Shown here: one piece after another, positions 23,066-35,813 of the stretch
Position numbering within the stretch: the first letter of the stretch is position 1
How the letters are laid out: each line of letters begins with the position of its first letter
Origin: Eucalyptus grandis
Lineage: Eukaryota > Streptophyta > Magnoliopsida > Myrtales > Myrtaceae
DNA: 64,000 nt
Reading direction: 5' to 3'
Assembly: GCF_016545825.1 (NCBI RefSeq)
Contig: NC_052612.1
Location: 41,275,738 to 41,339,737 of the forward strand
The notes under the pieces: generated by a model
What the model was told of the DNA's origin: nothing
Databases searched by the model: none
Seen by the model: only the letters and a program-made list of their open reading frames with translations
Program-made: the position numbers and the translations under genes

Positions 23066-23534
23066 TTTATAGGTAATCCTATCTTAGAGCAGTTTGCACA
23101 CATCTTGTAAGATTTCAAAATGCGACCCTTGGCTCTTGAGTTAGAATTCTCTTAATGTCCTGACCAATTGTCCAAACTCAAAGTTAATACCTTATATTTC
23201 CGCAATGGAATACTACAGCTAAGTGCTTAGCTTTGATGGTATCGATGTGTGTGGCTTTGTAAATTTAGATCCCATGCCTTTCGATTATGACTTAATGTTG
23301 ATACCTAAATTTTGGCAACCTAATAATTTATTTATTGCACAAAAATTAGGGATCGATCTTGACCCCTAAACAAAAATATTTAATTAAAATTTGTATAGCA
23401 TATAATTTAGGTGCATTTATTTTTCTTATTTTTGCATTCACATTGGATCGGCGAAGGTGAATAGACTTGAACGAATGGTTCTGAGTTTAATAGAAGTGAG
23501 GATATTTGATTCTTCGATGCGATATATCTGAAAT

Positions 23535-23759
23535 AAGAACACGAAGACTCCACAGAGAAAATTCCCTATTTTTTCATAGAAAATTCCCCTTCCGGCCATG
23601 AAAAGCCCGAAGTCGGAAATCGGGAAACATGGCTTCCAAAAGCATTCGATCAATCCGTCCCATCATTTTGGACATCACAGCACCCTGAAGGCCTGCTGAA
23701 ACAAGAACACGAAGACTCCACAGAGAAAATTCCCCGTTTTTCTATAGAAAATTCCCTTT
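23535..23759. repeat. 56-bp direct repeat inside the solo LTR
   Basis: AAGAACACGAAGACTCCACA and the next 35 bases occur at 23535-23590 and again at 23703-23759 with few differences. The copies flank a segment absent from the related LTRs at 52 and 60 kb. Confidence 0.7.
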
Positions 23760-24124
23760 GCGTTTGTTTAAAACAAGAAATAAAGTAGAATGAAATAAAT
23801 ATCTTCGTCAAATATTTGGGGCAAAAATTCACAATCGGAACAAGACAAAAAGAAATATTCATGGCAAGATCTAAAGGAAAAGAGGGCAAGAAAAATCTCA
23901 TGTGCGGACATATATCTGATCTCATTATTTGAGTAATATATCATTTGACAATATTTGCTATTCCCCAAGAACGAAGATCTGTTTGTATCTTTCAATATTT
24001 TTAATAATATATTTCTTGTCTTAAAACAAGAAAAAGTACATCGTCAAAGATAGGAGTGAGCAAGAAGGAAAAAGACAAAATATGATATCTGCTTCGTTTC
24101 GTTTATTGTTCAAGTCCTCCCATC

Positions 24125-24131
24125 TATAAAA
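24125..24131 (+). promoter_or_regulatory. TATA box of the solo LTR
   Basis: CTATAAAAGGAGGCTC sits where the related 52 kb LTR has CCTATATAAGAGCC, so it is the likely core promoter of the LTR. Transcription would start about 30 bp downstream. Confidence 0.5.
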
Positions 24132-26024
24132 GGAGGCTCTCGGACAAAATAAGGAGGCTGGACAATTGACACATTCGGGCCCCAAAAACAGAGAAAGAAG
24201 AGACGGGGGAGAGAGAAACAAGGCTAGGCTAAGTTCTACATACACGTGAGGCACTCTAGGGACTAGATCTTTCTTCGCGTCTTTGGACACTAAACTGCTC
24301 CACCGTTTCTCTCCGCCTCAGCATCGTAGCAGGGACATCGAGTTTCTTCTATTCGGGTCGCGGGTGTCGTCAACTTGAGGCAAGACAGAAGGCCTTTTAA
24401 CCGAACTCCAGCAATCCCAAGCGGTTATTCAACATCAGCCCAGCATCGTTGGGTCAAGGTCAAGCCTCGACAATCAACTTTCGGTCCATCACCGTTGGCG
24501 ATCCAGTCCACAAACCACCGCTCACACTATCGTCATCAACATCGCTGTCCATCGCCGCCATTCCCGTTGAGAACCGCCGTATCGTAACCAGACACCACCC
24601 CGGCGATCTCCTGCTGTTCCGCCATGCTCGAGACGCCCGTGACGTCCCCGACGTGAGTCGCTCCCAAGCCCCTCGTAGCACCGTCCATGACCCACGACCA
24701 ACCATTGTGCATCACCACCGGTCACTTTCCAATCCGCCATCAGCACGAATTTGCAGACCATATCCTTTGGATTAGGTAAAGTTCTCATCCCAAGTTAATT
24801 TGAATATTTTGTTGGCTATTTGATGCGTATCGATATTTAATTAAATATTTTCGAAAGATTAGCATCATAGGATATATTTTCTAATTCGCAACCGAACATG
24901 GTCTTTAATTCGAATCTATAAGACTTTAGATAAAATTATTGATCGCATAGGATTTAAATCGATATCTTGATCTTTAAGGTATAAGATTATGATATCAATA
25001 TTATTCGCGATAAAAAATCAAGTTGATTTGATGTTGTTTGCTTATTTGAATCGTGCGCTATGTCTTTTGGCGGTTGAGCATATATTGAGTGTTCGAATGC
25101 TTATCTTGCTTTTATTGTTTACCTTTTCTGAAAAAAGAAAAAGAAAAAGATTGCATAGCATATCATGTAGATTAATTAGGTCATATTGCACGTCTAAGTA
25201 GATTCCATATATTCTTGATAAGATTCTAATCTAAATTAGGAATTAACATAGTTAGTGCCTAAATTGAATTAGATATTATCTTTGTTCTAGCTGGCTAGTT
25301 TTCCTTACATTTAATCTCAAATTTCAATAAAAGAAAATCCAAAAAATATCATGTCACCTAAAATTAGGTCATTTATTGCATGTCATTTAATCATTGCATG
25401 TTTAGGATCATTTAAATGTATTGCACATTAGGATAGTCGCATTTATATTTTCCCATCATTAGATTAGGTCATATAATTAATGTCCTGTGACATATAATAT
25501 ACATATTCGGTTGCACATTGCATGTCCTTTAGTTAAACATTTTTGTAGTCTTTAGACTCCATTAAATAAGTGATAATCCTAAAAAATATTCGACTGGTTG
25601 CCTATTAACTAGGAATCATATTTAGAGCTATTGATGTAATTTTGAGCTAACATTGTAGATACTTTCATGGCTTTGAGGCAAGTATTTCCTCCATTTACTA
25701 GGTGTTAGATAATGATTATGCATCGATATAATCACCTTATATGTTAGAAATAGGTTAAAATCAATCAAACTGCTTGTTGAACTAGTGTAATCAAATCCCA
25801 GCACTTAAAATCTCTGGTTCATAAGAATAAAATAATTCTTCCGTTATCTTACTTAGATATTAATAGACCTACAATAAATTGATTAATGAAGATTTCTAAT
25901 TGAAAAATTAAGAACTTGAACTAAGTTGCGAATTGATATGGATTTAGGAGAGTCCAAGTTAAATTTAAATTTAATAGTTCATTAACCAATTCTTAGGTGG
26001 TTTATCCAAGGTAAGGTAGCGACA

Positions 26025-28225
26025 CTTAAATAAAAAAAAAAACATACTCACGTGTGAACACACGCATGTGAAGGCAGCCGGCGGGTGAAGAATAAAAAAA
26101 AGTAGATGTGCACTCCTCCAACAAATCCCATATTTTATGGAAAAAAGATGGTCAACTTCACGTTTTCAGGACCGGAACCGGAGATGCCGAATCGGCCAAA
26201 CCGGATCATTGGACCACGGAAGATCGCATCAGAGAGGCCGATGCCAAATATCTAGTCAAGCCGGCTGGTCCAGTAAAATCGTCGAACTACTTCACTAGAA
26301 AATCTGCTTCTTGACGCAGACAAATCCGGCATCATCATCGGTTTCGGACAGATGTACGTGGACCCTGCTACCTTATCAAACGTGCAAGTGTTTAGATTAG
26401 CGGTCGCTGTTCTGTGACGTGTTTGGCCGGGGCACCTCGAGCTTGTCCTGATCTGGCGACAGCATCCTGTCGTTCGGTTGGACTAGGCAGTCCGCACTTT
26501 TCCAACGTCCAACCGCCAGTCAACCGTTACCTTTGGCCCAAAAGCCAACGACAAGTCAACGCCCCGAAAGATCAAACGACACCTATTTGGAAAAAAAGGG
26601 CGTATGGCAATGATTGCGTCCGGACCTTTGAACGTGTCTCCAGCGTGATTCTTAATGGGATAAGGCATCTAGCATCAGAACGTGCTTAAGGCAATGTTTG
26701 GGTATTATGAGAACATTAGGCTAAACTCCTGGTCTTTTCCTGACTATTTTCGTTCTTCACATTTTACTTAGATTAAAGTCTCGCCGCTTACCCACTTTGG
26801 AATATCCGAAACTTTCACCGGCCGAGTGTGAATGTCTATGCATAAATTTATGAAGCTTTCGTAATTTATTGAAAATCACATCATGCTTTAAATGTTTACG
26901 AGAAAGAGCAATTTTCTTATTCTTTATTTTCTTTAACAGACCAACCCTTCACGGGTGATCACCGGTGAAGTTTGCAATCCAAGCACCGAAGGCACTAAAT
27001 TTCCATTTCTTTGTAATCAATACACTTTGCCATAAAATTCCGATCAAATTTTCATCAAACTGTTGACGCGACAATCATTTAGCGTCTTGAAACTTGGACA
27101 CATACTCGCCACACCAGCAGTTTGCTAGCCCGATATAGACCACATAACGTACTACTAAAAATAGAAGCAAAAGTTTCTTACATTCAATTATTGAAGTCTA
27201 CCGACCCAAAAAAAAAAAAAATTATTGAAGTCTCAGAAAAAAAAATTGAAGTCGAGGTTTAAATTGTCTTAACTAATTTTACGGATGGATAGAGTCAACC
27301 TTAGAACACGAAAAATAAAGACGATATGAGGGCCGAATTAGCCCTAGGTCAGGAAACGTGCCCATTAGGGTAGGTATGTTTTGAACGGCCTAGATTTCTC
27401 CATGACCTCCATAGGGAAAAATCTCATTATTTGTCAACTTCCCCAACCACCACGTCTTTTGACTCAAAAAGAGTGGCGTCACGCGAATGGTATACTTATA
27501 CGTGCTATATGTTTTTTGTTCAGGAACGTGGTTCACACTACATACGCGCAGAAAAGTGATCTTGGTGGAGGCGATGGACCCACCACCCCGACATCATCAG
27601 GTTCAAGGTTTTAAAGGCCAGTGGTTACGTGCTATATATGTTCATACGTGGTTACACTTAAAAAAGAAAACACGAAAGTGTATGTCGATTAAGCACATCA
27701 TACATGTTCAATTCTTCAAGATGCCGAACGCACATTATCGCATGTTTGAGCAGCCTATTTTGACTTCGGACTGTGGCGGAGCAATCAAAGGGTTCGTGAC
27801 TTACTAACGGAGGTGGAGTTTCCTAATTATAATACATTTGTTTTGTTTATGTAAAGAGGGCATTCAATGTTGCTTGTACCATGACGAAAAGTAAATAAAC
27901 AAACGTTTCTTCGCACCAATATATTTTGGTAGATCCCATTTTTGAATATTGCTGATTTTATATAAGTATATTCCGTTTGAAGAACTATTATTTTTCTTTT
28001 GATTATTTACAACAGCAAGTCTTCTTTTTGATTTTTCATGCTTGTGTTTTCTTATGGATTGAAAGTATCTTGTTCCACTGATCAGTCATCCCCATTGGCA
28101 TTCACCACCTAACAATCTATCCCAACTTCTTCCGGTTTTTTTATTCCGGTTTTTTTAATTCATTATTCTTTTCCTTCTCCCTTTTGGTTTTGGTTCTCTT
28201 GCTTAACCTCCATTTTCTCAGTTAA
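26025..28225. other. Intergenic DNA, nothing clearly recognised
   Basis: Contains a short tandem-like pair (ATTATTGAAGTCT near 27187 and 27223) and two ACGTGCTATAT segments near 27500 and 27630. Open frames at 26108-26314 and 26414-26689 lack motifs. No gene supported. Confidence 0.35.
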
Positions 28226-28483
28226 TCAGGAAGCACGACTCTCTGTCCCCACCTTTGGGGAGAACTTCGGCGAGCCATGAATGCGTTGCTGAACATCACT
28301 GACGAATTTATCAATTCGAGCAAGAAACAGAAAGGGCTGAGACATGTCTGAATATGAATCCCACACCACGCAGTCTCCGTGTGCAAGTGCCCTTTGCTTT
28401 GCGTCTCTTGCTGTCTGAAGCTGAGCTTCTTCAGACAGAAAACAAGTAGCTTCACTAGCTTGTCTTCTTGCTCGGGTCCTCAC
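28226..28483 (-). CDS. Unassigned minus-strand ORF, 85 codons
   Basis: The frame (ARRQASEATCFLSEEAQ..., then DMSQPFLFLARIDKFVSDVQ) has protein-like composition and lies in a GC-richer patch than its surroundings. It may be the remnant of a gene exon. The alternative minus frame overlapping it is equally open, which lowers confidence. Family not recognised; no function assigned. Confidence 0.2.
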   Translation of the reverse strand: MRTRARRQASEATCFLSEEAQLQTARDAKQRALAHGDCVVWDSYSDMSQPFLFLARIDKFVSDVQQRIHGSPKFSPKVGTESRAS

Positions 28484-28520
28484 TGTCTCATAGAGGGTCT
28501 CTGCATAAGGCTACGGTAAT

Positions 28521-28545
28521 CTCTCTCTCTCTCTCTCTCTCTCTC
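28521..28545. repeat. (CT)n microsatellite
   Basis: An uninterrupted run of CT dinucleotides about 600 bp upstream of the first tandem MATE gene. Confidence 0.9.
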
Positions 28546-29135
28546 AGTTGGCTTCATGCGAGAGAGGACTTCTCTTAGATTCTTGAAACGTGCGCTCGTT
28601 GGGTCTCAGATGGTTTTACGGCTTGATGATAGGTATGCAAGTCTGAGCAGCTTATACATGGGAGCTGGCTTCATAATATCAAGCCACCTCCCACTAAGAT
28701 CATGATTGGGCAGTGATACATACTGATCGAATTCGTGTACAACTACTGCTTACCCTTCATTTTTTCGTGGTCTTCAATCGTGGTGTGAGTGTCACAACCT
28801 TTACATGCATTCTCGCCATACTGATACGCTGACTAAATTACAAATGACAAACACATAGTACATACTTATAATGCCTGTTAAAGAGAGCGATTTTGGATGC
28901 ATGGGACACCAAATCTATATGTGCTATATGACTTGATATAAATATTATGGTACATTTCTTATGATTCCGTGTGGATCCACTTTCTCGTCTCGACTCCAAC
29001 AGTTGTGGTATGTTCGGATTGAACTTAGACTACGGGAGACCTTTGTTTTTGTCATATTCAGAATTGTGTTTCCATGGATCGTCAAAATGAACATTCCTGC
29101 GGAAATTGACCCTTCGTGTTTTTCTAGCGGGATTT

Positions 29136-31963
29136 ATGGGTGACGACAGGATGGAGGAAAGGCTTCTTGGTACAGAACCAAAAGAAACAAGTAGGCTGAC
29201 AGGGAAGGTCTGGGTGGAATCAAAGAAAATATGGAGAGTTACCTTCCCTGCTATGTTGGCCAGAGTGACCTCTTTTGGAACCTTTGTAGTGACGCAAGCA
29301 TTTATCGGGCACATTGGTGAGACAGAGCTTGCCGCTTATGCGCTCATTCAAATCATTGGCATACGATTTGCCAATGGAATAATAGTAAGCATTCATCTCA
29401 CCTTTTTTCCGTTAAAGTCCAAAGCCATTATTTTGGGGTTTATAGTTAACGGACTCCACACTATTTTTACATTAATACTTCTGCACTGATAAGTCCCAGA
29501 TGTGCTATGGCAGCTTTTGCTAGCAAATCTCTCATGGTGACTAAATCGTCCGATGAATATGGACCAGTGTCAATCGCATTTCCAAGAAACTATGCAAAAT
29601 TTACGACTTTTTTTAACTTTCTGGAAAATCTGGAAAATGGGCTATTGAGAGAAGAGCTTGACTTGAATGTTGAATATTAGGGTGCATAGGCCATGTGAAT
29701 CCATCAAATTCGACAAGGCGTTATCGAGAAAATTTAACCGAACTTTGTAAATAAACTTTTTGATCCTGCAGTTGGGCATGTCAAGTGCAACTGAAACATT
29801 ATGTGGACAAGCATTTGGTGCAAAGCAATACCACATGTTAGGAATTTACTTGCAAAGATCTTGGATCATCAATCTGGTCACCGCAACCATCTTGGCCCCG
29901 CTTTTTGTCTATGCCTCGGCCATTTTCAAGCTTCTCGGTGAAGAAGACGAAATAGCCGAAGATGCTGGGTACATTGCCCTGTGGTTCATCCCAATCATTT
30001 ACTCCTTTGTGTTCAGCATGACCATCCAAAAGTTCTTGCAGTGCCAGCTCAAGAACACCGTCGTAGGATGGCTCTCTGCTGGCACATTTGCAATTCATGT
30101 CTTGTTGTCTTGGCTCTTTGTTTACGTACTTGATTGGGGAATCCCAGGAGCGATGGGTGCGATGATAATATCAAATTGGTTAGTGGTGATTGGTGAGTTT
30201 GTGTATATGTTTGGAGGCTGGTGCGAAAGTACTTGGAAGGGGTTCACGTGGGCTGCATTCGCCGATTTATGCCCTGTCATAAAGCTTTCGGTATCCTCTG
30301 GCGTTATGTTATGGTAAAACTTTCTTTTCATGCTCCTGAGAAATTCTTGGTGAATGAACACACACACGACATATCACCAGTGAGAAATTATACAATTTAA
30401 ATCCATCTTTGGGGAGTTAAATGAACGGATTGGAAAATAAATTTCCTCATGATTTGCTGCCGTTAATGATTCAGTAAGGTTACAATTGCCTTGATCACAA
30501 TCCAAAGGTTTGCGTTCTGGTGTAAATTCACGCCAACTAAAACACCATGACACAACTCTATTGTCTATGGTGAAGCACTTGCCGACAAGATTGGATACAT
30601 TCAATGTTTTTTCATGTCTTTTACCTGCTCTGTATTGGATTGATTCTAACACTCATACCATTTTCTCTGTCCTTGACCGAAAAGCTTGGAGTTGTGGTAC
30701 AATGCTGTCTTAGTCCTCTTGGCCGGATACATGACAAATGCCGCTGCTGCGATATCTGCCTTCTCGATTTGGTATGATGGCATTGAATTAGGCATCTTAT
30801 ATATTCTACTTTGATTCATTCGCCAAGAATGTGATGAACAGAATTGATTTCTCCTTTTCAGCCTCAACATCTCGGCTTGGGAGTTCATGATATGCCTCGG
30901 TTTCCTAACTGGAGCTAGGTACGGCTTATGATGAGCCTGTGCATATTTTTGAATTGCTCCGTGCTTGCTTGACGCTATGTGACTTGATCCCTTCAATTCC
31001 TACAGCGTGAGGGTTTCCAATGAACTGGGGAGAGGAAATGCAAGAGCGGCGCTCTTTGCCATTAAAGTCATCTTGGGCACCTCAATTGGCATTGGAATTG
31101 TCTTTTGGATCTTGTGCCTAGTTTTTGGTCGACAGATTGGCTACATATTCACAAGTGAGGAAGACGTTGTGGAAGAGGTTTCAAGCCTCTCAGTTCTCCT
31201 CGCCTTCTCTATTTTACTCAACAGTGTTCAGCCAGTGCTTTCAGGTACACAGTGGCTGTTCCACTACCGTGAAGTGAATGGAAAAATTATTTGCAGATCC
31301 TTTCTTGTTGACCCATCTGTTCATGCCTTGCAGGTGTGGCGGTAGGTTCTGGGAGACAAAGTATGGTTGCCTATGTTAACGTAGGTTCCTATTATGTGAT
31401 CGGAGTGCCTCTAGGAGTTGTGCTGGCGTATGTCGCCAAGTGGGAAGTTCAGGTAAGAATGCTCTTTTTTTAGAAACTTAATACGTAACCGTCACTTTAT
31501 ATTGCATTTTTGGTTTGATGAGGCGACCCTTCACTATTCAGAGAATAGTTGGCCAAGATAATCTATTGCTTGGTTTCAGACTCGGCTGAAACTCTTTTTG
31601 TTTGATGCCCACAGGGTATATGGATAGGGATGATTATTGGAGTTGCAACTCAGACAGCGGTGCTCGGATTTATTACTTATAGAACGAACTGGGACGAGCA
31701 GGTAAATGCCAATCTTGGACCACATCAGTTACATGCCTTCACATGACACATGCTGCAGGAGTTGTATTAGCTGGAAAAATCAGCAAGATCTCAAGATTCT
31801 TTTGTTTTTGTCTCCCTTTCGTAGAGAGAGATTTTTGAAAGCCAGTTACAGGATTGCGTTTGTTTTATAGGTGAACAAAGCATCAGAACGGCTCAATAGG
31901 TGGTTCTTGAAAAGACCAGATGACGATGGCGAGAGCTCTGCTACTGAACAGCTGAACGGATGA
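29136..31963 (+). CDS. MATE efflux transporter, tandem copy 1, eight exons
   Basis: Exons 29136-29384, 29772-30313, 30685-30771, 30862-30918, 31006-31244, 31334-31452, 31615-31701 and 31871-31963 join in frame to 490 residues; all introns are GT-AG. Seen: [14 protein letters not shown] start, then [59 protein letters not shown] and [10 protein letters not shown], about 12 membrane segments, the normal MATE length. By family knowledge it is a proton-coupled exporter of plant secondary metabolites at the tonoplast or plasma membrane. Two departures from family consensus: Cys250 in ADLCPVIKL, where both other tandem copies and the minus-strand gene have Trp, and Arg399 in GSGRQ, where Trp is usual. 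ATG 29136 is preferred because the matching Met starts all three copies; upstream frame extension lacks ATG. An ELMO remnant follows on the opposite strand. Confidence 0.93.
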
Positions 31964-33938
31964 GGGAAAACTGAAGAGTAAAGGGTTTCATCTCGGTTTG
32001 GTTCTCGGATGCAAATGAGTTGTCTTCGTCATTTTTTCCCCATTTTGCCCCCTCTAATGACGGCCACAGAAACATTGATCAAACCCCATCCCAATTGACA
32101 AATCTTTCTGACCCCATTTTGTGAGTAACTAGACAAGATATATTTGTTGAAGATTGGAAGAACATTCACATTTCAGCGACCTTCATCTAGTAGTTCTTGA
32201 TGTAACCATCTTTGCACCAGCTCAAAAGAAAGTACACATTGCTGATTGTGACAATGACGTAAGAAAGCTATAACTCGTCCAACTGGCAAATGAATGTTTG
32301 CTAAATCCTAAAAACTGGCTAACAGATTATAACGACCAAAGGAAACATTGCTCTTTGACAGAGGCGGTCATCTAGAGGAGGTAGCAGCAGTGGCAGTCCA
32401 ATATAAAACCATATGTCAGAAAAATCGATTTGATAGACAAAGGGAAGTTTTCCGTTTTCTCAAAATCATACAGCAAGCACGCAAATTGTGTCGTGCGCTT
32501 AATTTCACCAATAGAAGAAATTGACAAGGTATTCTGGCACACAGAGTAGGTGAAGAAGACGCCCCACGTCGGATGGGACTTACGAACTTAGCAGATTGTA
32601 TGCTGGTAAGTCCCTGATGCTAGAAACATTTTCAAGAGAGAGCTCACGCTCCAGCTGCGTTGTTGGTTTCAAGACATCCTGACAAGAAAATAAAGATGAA
32701 AGAGATGTGTTTGAAAGTGTTTCAATTATACATAGAGGAAAGCTTCGACAGTATCTCATGATAGTAACTAGGCAAACAAACATAAGGATCTTATCTTGTG
32801 TAGCTTATCTCATGAAATTCCATACACGAATGCTTTGCTAGTAACCACTGGGCATCCATCATTTGAAAGGCTACGCAATAAAGATTACTGAAAGCCATTT
32901 CATCTTCTTTAAGCAGTTCTAAGAACCTGATGCCAGCCAAAGAGGATGGCTTTCCTGCAGGTGCAATGAAACTGTCAATCCTCTCTTTACAATAGCAAGA
33001 AATCAAAATATGGGACAATATAACATGATTCATCATCTGAGAAGGTTAAATCAACAAAAAAGTTCATGTCGGTAAACAACTCAAATTAGAGTTGGTAAAC
33101 CAAAGAACCTTGCTGGAAGACGGTGCCGTTTTTGCCGGTCATGAACGGTGTAATTGTGACCACAGATAGCTTTTCCAAAGAATAAACAACCAGAGGATGT
33201 TGAGAAAAACACCGCCTCTCTCTCTAGATCTTTCTCGATTAGCACAACTTTCTCTCGTTCTTGTCCCCTGCAAAAGTCTCCAGCTTTTGTCCGGCTAGCA
33301 GGTCGATATTTCAATGATAATTCATGGTGGAAGTCGGTTCACTAACCGACTTTACACCGTATATGTAATGCTCCGGATTTAACTTATTCGATGTATAGTC
33401 CACTTTAATCCGTCTCATTTAACTTTTGATGTACAGTCAAGCACTTTCCCAGGAGGTCATCCGTCCTTTAGCCTAAGCTCACTTAACTCTGAAATTCCAA
33501 GGTCGTCCTTACATCGAAAGACATATTTGTAAGTTAATTCCAGCTTTCACAACTCCTAGGACTTGCATTTATATAGGCTCGTCACGTGATTCTTACTCTT
33601 AAATATCTCATAAATATATCTAGCATTTCAAAAAGATAGATCCTTAGAAATTTATAGATTATTAAACTAGATATAGAAATACACCAGCCTCTTAAAAGTA
33701 ACACTATAATAAAGACTCTTAAATTCGTGCACCGTTCTTAGGAGCCGAGTAGGCATCGACATCAAAATTTATAAATCAACGACCAAGGAGTTGATGGATA
33801 ACCATAAAATCGATAACTTGTCCACTAAATAAATAGTCTCTCCACATAATTGGCAACTTCCTCTGAAGTGGATTTAGTTTAATTACTGACATTGCATGGA
33901 TGCTCACAAGGACACTAGCAGACAATGGAGCTCGTAGG
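31964..33938. repeat. Duplicated 3' flank of MATE copy 1
   Basis: This flank recurs after copy 2 (41244-42483, 44803-44984, 45857-46403) and, shortened, after copy 3 (51266-52219, 63091-63373). Order of landmarks: 3' UTR, ELMO remnant on minus, TTTTCCAAAGAATAA near 33172, CTCTCTAGATCTTTCT near 33220, GGATTTAACTTATT near 33373, and GCATGGATGCTCACAAGGAC near 33893. It is the best preserved version because it has no insertion before 33939. Confidence 0.8.
32580..32954 (-). pseudogene. ELMO-domain protein, C-terminal fragment, copy 1
   Basis: Minus-strand exon-like blocks 32954-32809 and 32678-32580. The first reads KPSSLAGIRFLELLKEDEMA, FSNLYCVAFQMMDAQWLL and CMEFHE; the second reads DVLKPTTQLERELSLENVSS then IRDLPAYNLLSS and a stop. 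This order and wording match the end of plant ELMO/CED-12 domain proteins, whose animal relatives act in Rho/Rac signalling and Arf GAP activity. Both blocks are open and the acceptor TTGTCAG is intact, but the donor after MEFHE is AT instead of GT. No exons for the rest of the ELMO domain are found upstream to 33.9 kb. It is therefore a fragment carried along with the MATE gene, tail to tail. Confidence 0.82.
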
Positions 33939-34368
33939 TGTCACACCCCAAAACCATAAAAAATGAGGATGACACGGCCATCCTTCTACTCAAAGGACGT
34001 AGCCTCCAATCCTCCAATTCCTACTCCCAAAAGTCCCAATCAACATTACTCTCGCTTTATTAATTGATGAACCTGAAAAGATGGGGAAAGAGAGAGATGA
34101 GCAACTACAATTTAGTGAGTAGTACATATCTTTTAAGAAAATCAAGCCTCTACATTACACATATAAAACTCAAAGACACGACTTATTTATGCTAGTCCAA
34201 AATATAACAACTTATAATAATGAAATGAGTTATATAATCCTTCAACCTTGTTATTTCAATAGCAAAATTTCATATTCATCCATAATATCAAAATAAGCAT
34301 CGCTAGTTTAATTCAATAATCAAACTCGTTGTATCCCATATAAATGACTTATCACATTACATCTCAAG

Positions 34369-34712
34369 ACTCTAGAGGTAGCTCCTACGAGATTCACATC
34401 ATTGTGTAGCATTGAGCCATTGACCAACACATGTCAATGGTACAAGGCTCTAAAGGTGACTCCCACGAAATTATATTATTGTGTAACACTTAATCCTTAC
34501 CAATATAAATAGTACAACATTATAGAGATGGCTCTCACAAAATTACATTATCATACCATATTTAGTCATTGACCAACATATATCAATAGTATAAGGCCCT
34601 AGAGGTGGCTCTCACAAATTTACGTTATCATGTAGCACTTAACTGTTGACTATAAGGATCTATAGGTGGTTTATACGAAATTATATTATCGTGTAGCACT
34701 TAGTTCTTAACC
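34369..34712. repeat. Five-copy tandem repeat, about 60-75 bp period, inside the solo LTR
   Basis: Each copy reads roughly CTAGAGGTGGCTCCCACGAA then ATTA-rich, then GTGTAGCACTTA and a GACCA stretch. Four similar copies occur in the sister LTR at 43083, so the array belongs to the LTR itself. Confidence 0.7.
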
Positions 34713-34895
34713 AGTCCATATCATAATCGGTTTCACAAACCATAACATAGTCTTTCACATATCGATTCTTTCCATAGTACCAATTCAAGATCTATTATAA
34801 ATTGGTTTCACATATCGAATCAAATCACTCTTCATAAACCATACTCAAAGTCAACAATAATTCTTTCACAAAAAGGTTTCCCAAACCCAAAATAT

Positions 34896-35691
34896 GGGGA
34901 AAAGTGCCAAAAAAAGTCATAAACCTTTTTTTGGTACCGATTTAGTCCTAAACATTTTTACGTTGTGCCAATCATTTCCGGCCAATTTTGACTGGATTTT
35001 GCTAACTGGACGCCGGTCGGTTGATGTGGTATGATTGGCGGCGACGTGTACAAATTTTAATAATATTTTAATTTTTTGATATTTTTGATATTTTTTCTTT
35101 TTATTTTTATTCTTTTCTTTATTCTTTTTCTTTTTTTCTGCTCATCTTCTTCCTCCAGCTGGTTGCCAGAGCTCGGCGATCGGCTAGAGGCGACATCGGC
35201 GAGGTCGAGGTCGAGTGGCCGCGAGGGCGGCGAGGGCGAGCCCCGCTAGCTCCTCCTCACGTCGGATGGGCGATGTCGAGCCTCACCCGCCTAGCGCAAG
35301 GCTGCCCTCGCGGCCAGGCGAGGTGGAGGTGGCCGGCGAGGTCTTGACCTCGCCGGCCGTCGCCTCCTAGCCGAGTCGGCGAGCTCCGGCGATCGGTTGG
35401 AGGAAGAAGATGAGCAGAAAAAGAAAAAGAATTAAGAAAATAATAAAAATAAAAATAAAAAAAAATAAAAAAAAAATATTTAAATATTATTAAAAGTTGT
35501 ACATGTCGGCGTTGATCAGTCACGTTAACCGGCCGGCGTCCAGTTAGCAAAATCCGGTCAAAATTGGCTGGAAATGACTGAATTGACACAACGTAAAAAG
35601 ATTTATGACTAAATCGGCACAAAAAAAAAAAAAGGTTTAGAACTAAATTGGTACAAAGCTAAAATGTTTAGGACTTTTTGGCGCTTTTCCC
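34896..35691. mobile_element. Mutator-like non-autonomous element nested in the solo LTR
   Basis: Terminal inverted repeats GGGGAAAAGTGCCAAAAA and (right end) AGGACTTTTTGGCGCTTTTC, with further inverted matches inward (TTTAGTCCTAAAC, GCTAACTGGACGCCGG against CCGGCGTCCAGTTAGC) for over 100 bp. Flanks CCAAAATAT and CCAAAATGT are a 9-bp target duplication with one mismatch, the Mutator hallmark. The core at 35160-35400 is GC-rich and rich in GGCGAG/CTCGCC. The minus-strand frame 35622-35257 spans arm and core and is not a real gene. Confidence 0.8.
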
Positions 35692-35724
35692 CCAAAATGT
35701 CATCTTTCCCAACCACATTCACCA

Positions 35725-35728
<4 letters not shown>

Positions 35729-35809
<81 letters not shown>

Positions 35810-35813
35810 TTTC
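35729..35813. repeat. (AT)n then (TTTA)n microsatellite
   Basis: About 45 bp of AT dinucleotides run into about 40 bp of TTTA tetranucleotides just right of the nested Mutator-like element. Confidence 0.9.

Larger units (their letters stand above)
23296..26024 (+). mobile_element. Solo LTR, 2.7 kb, with perfect 5-bp target duplication
   Basis: Begins TGTTGATACCTAAATTTTGG and ends GGTAGCGACA, so TG...CA boundaries, flanked on both sides by CTTAA (23291-23295 and 26025-26029). Its start, its middle (GCATGTCATTTA and similar) and its end (AATTCTTCCGTTATCTTACTT, then GGAGAGTCCAAGTTAA) match, with divergence, the LTRs of the element at 52345. It is an older relative of that family reduced to one LTR by recombination. 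A TATA box lies at 24125. Confidence 0.88.

Noticed and set aside
24375..24775. His/Pro/Arg-rich frames near 24.4-24.8 kb
   Set aside because: Inside the solo LTR leader; open on several frames and strands and without domain features.
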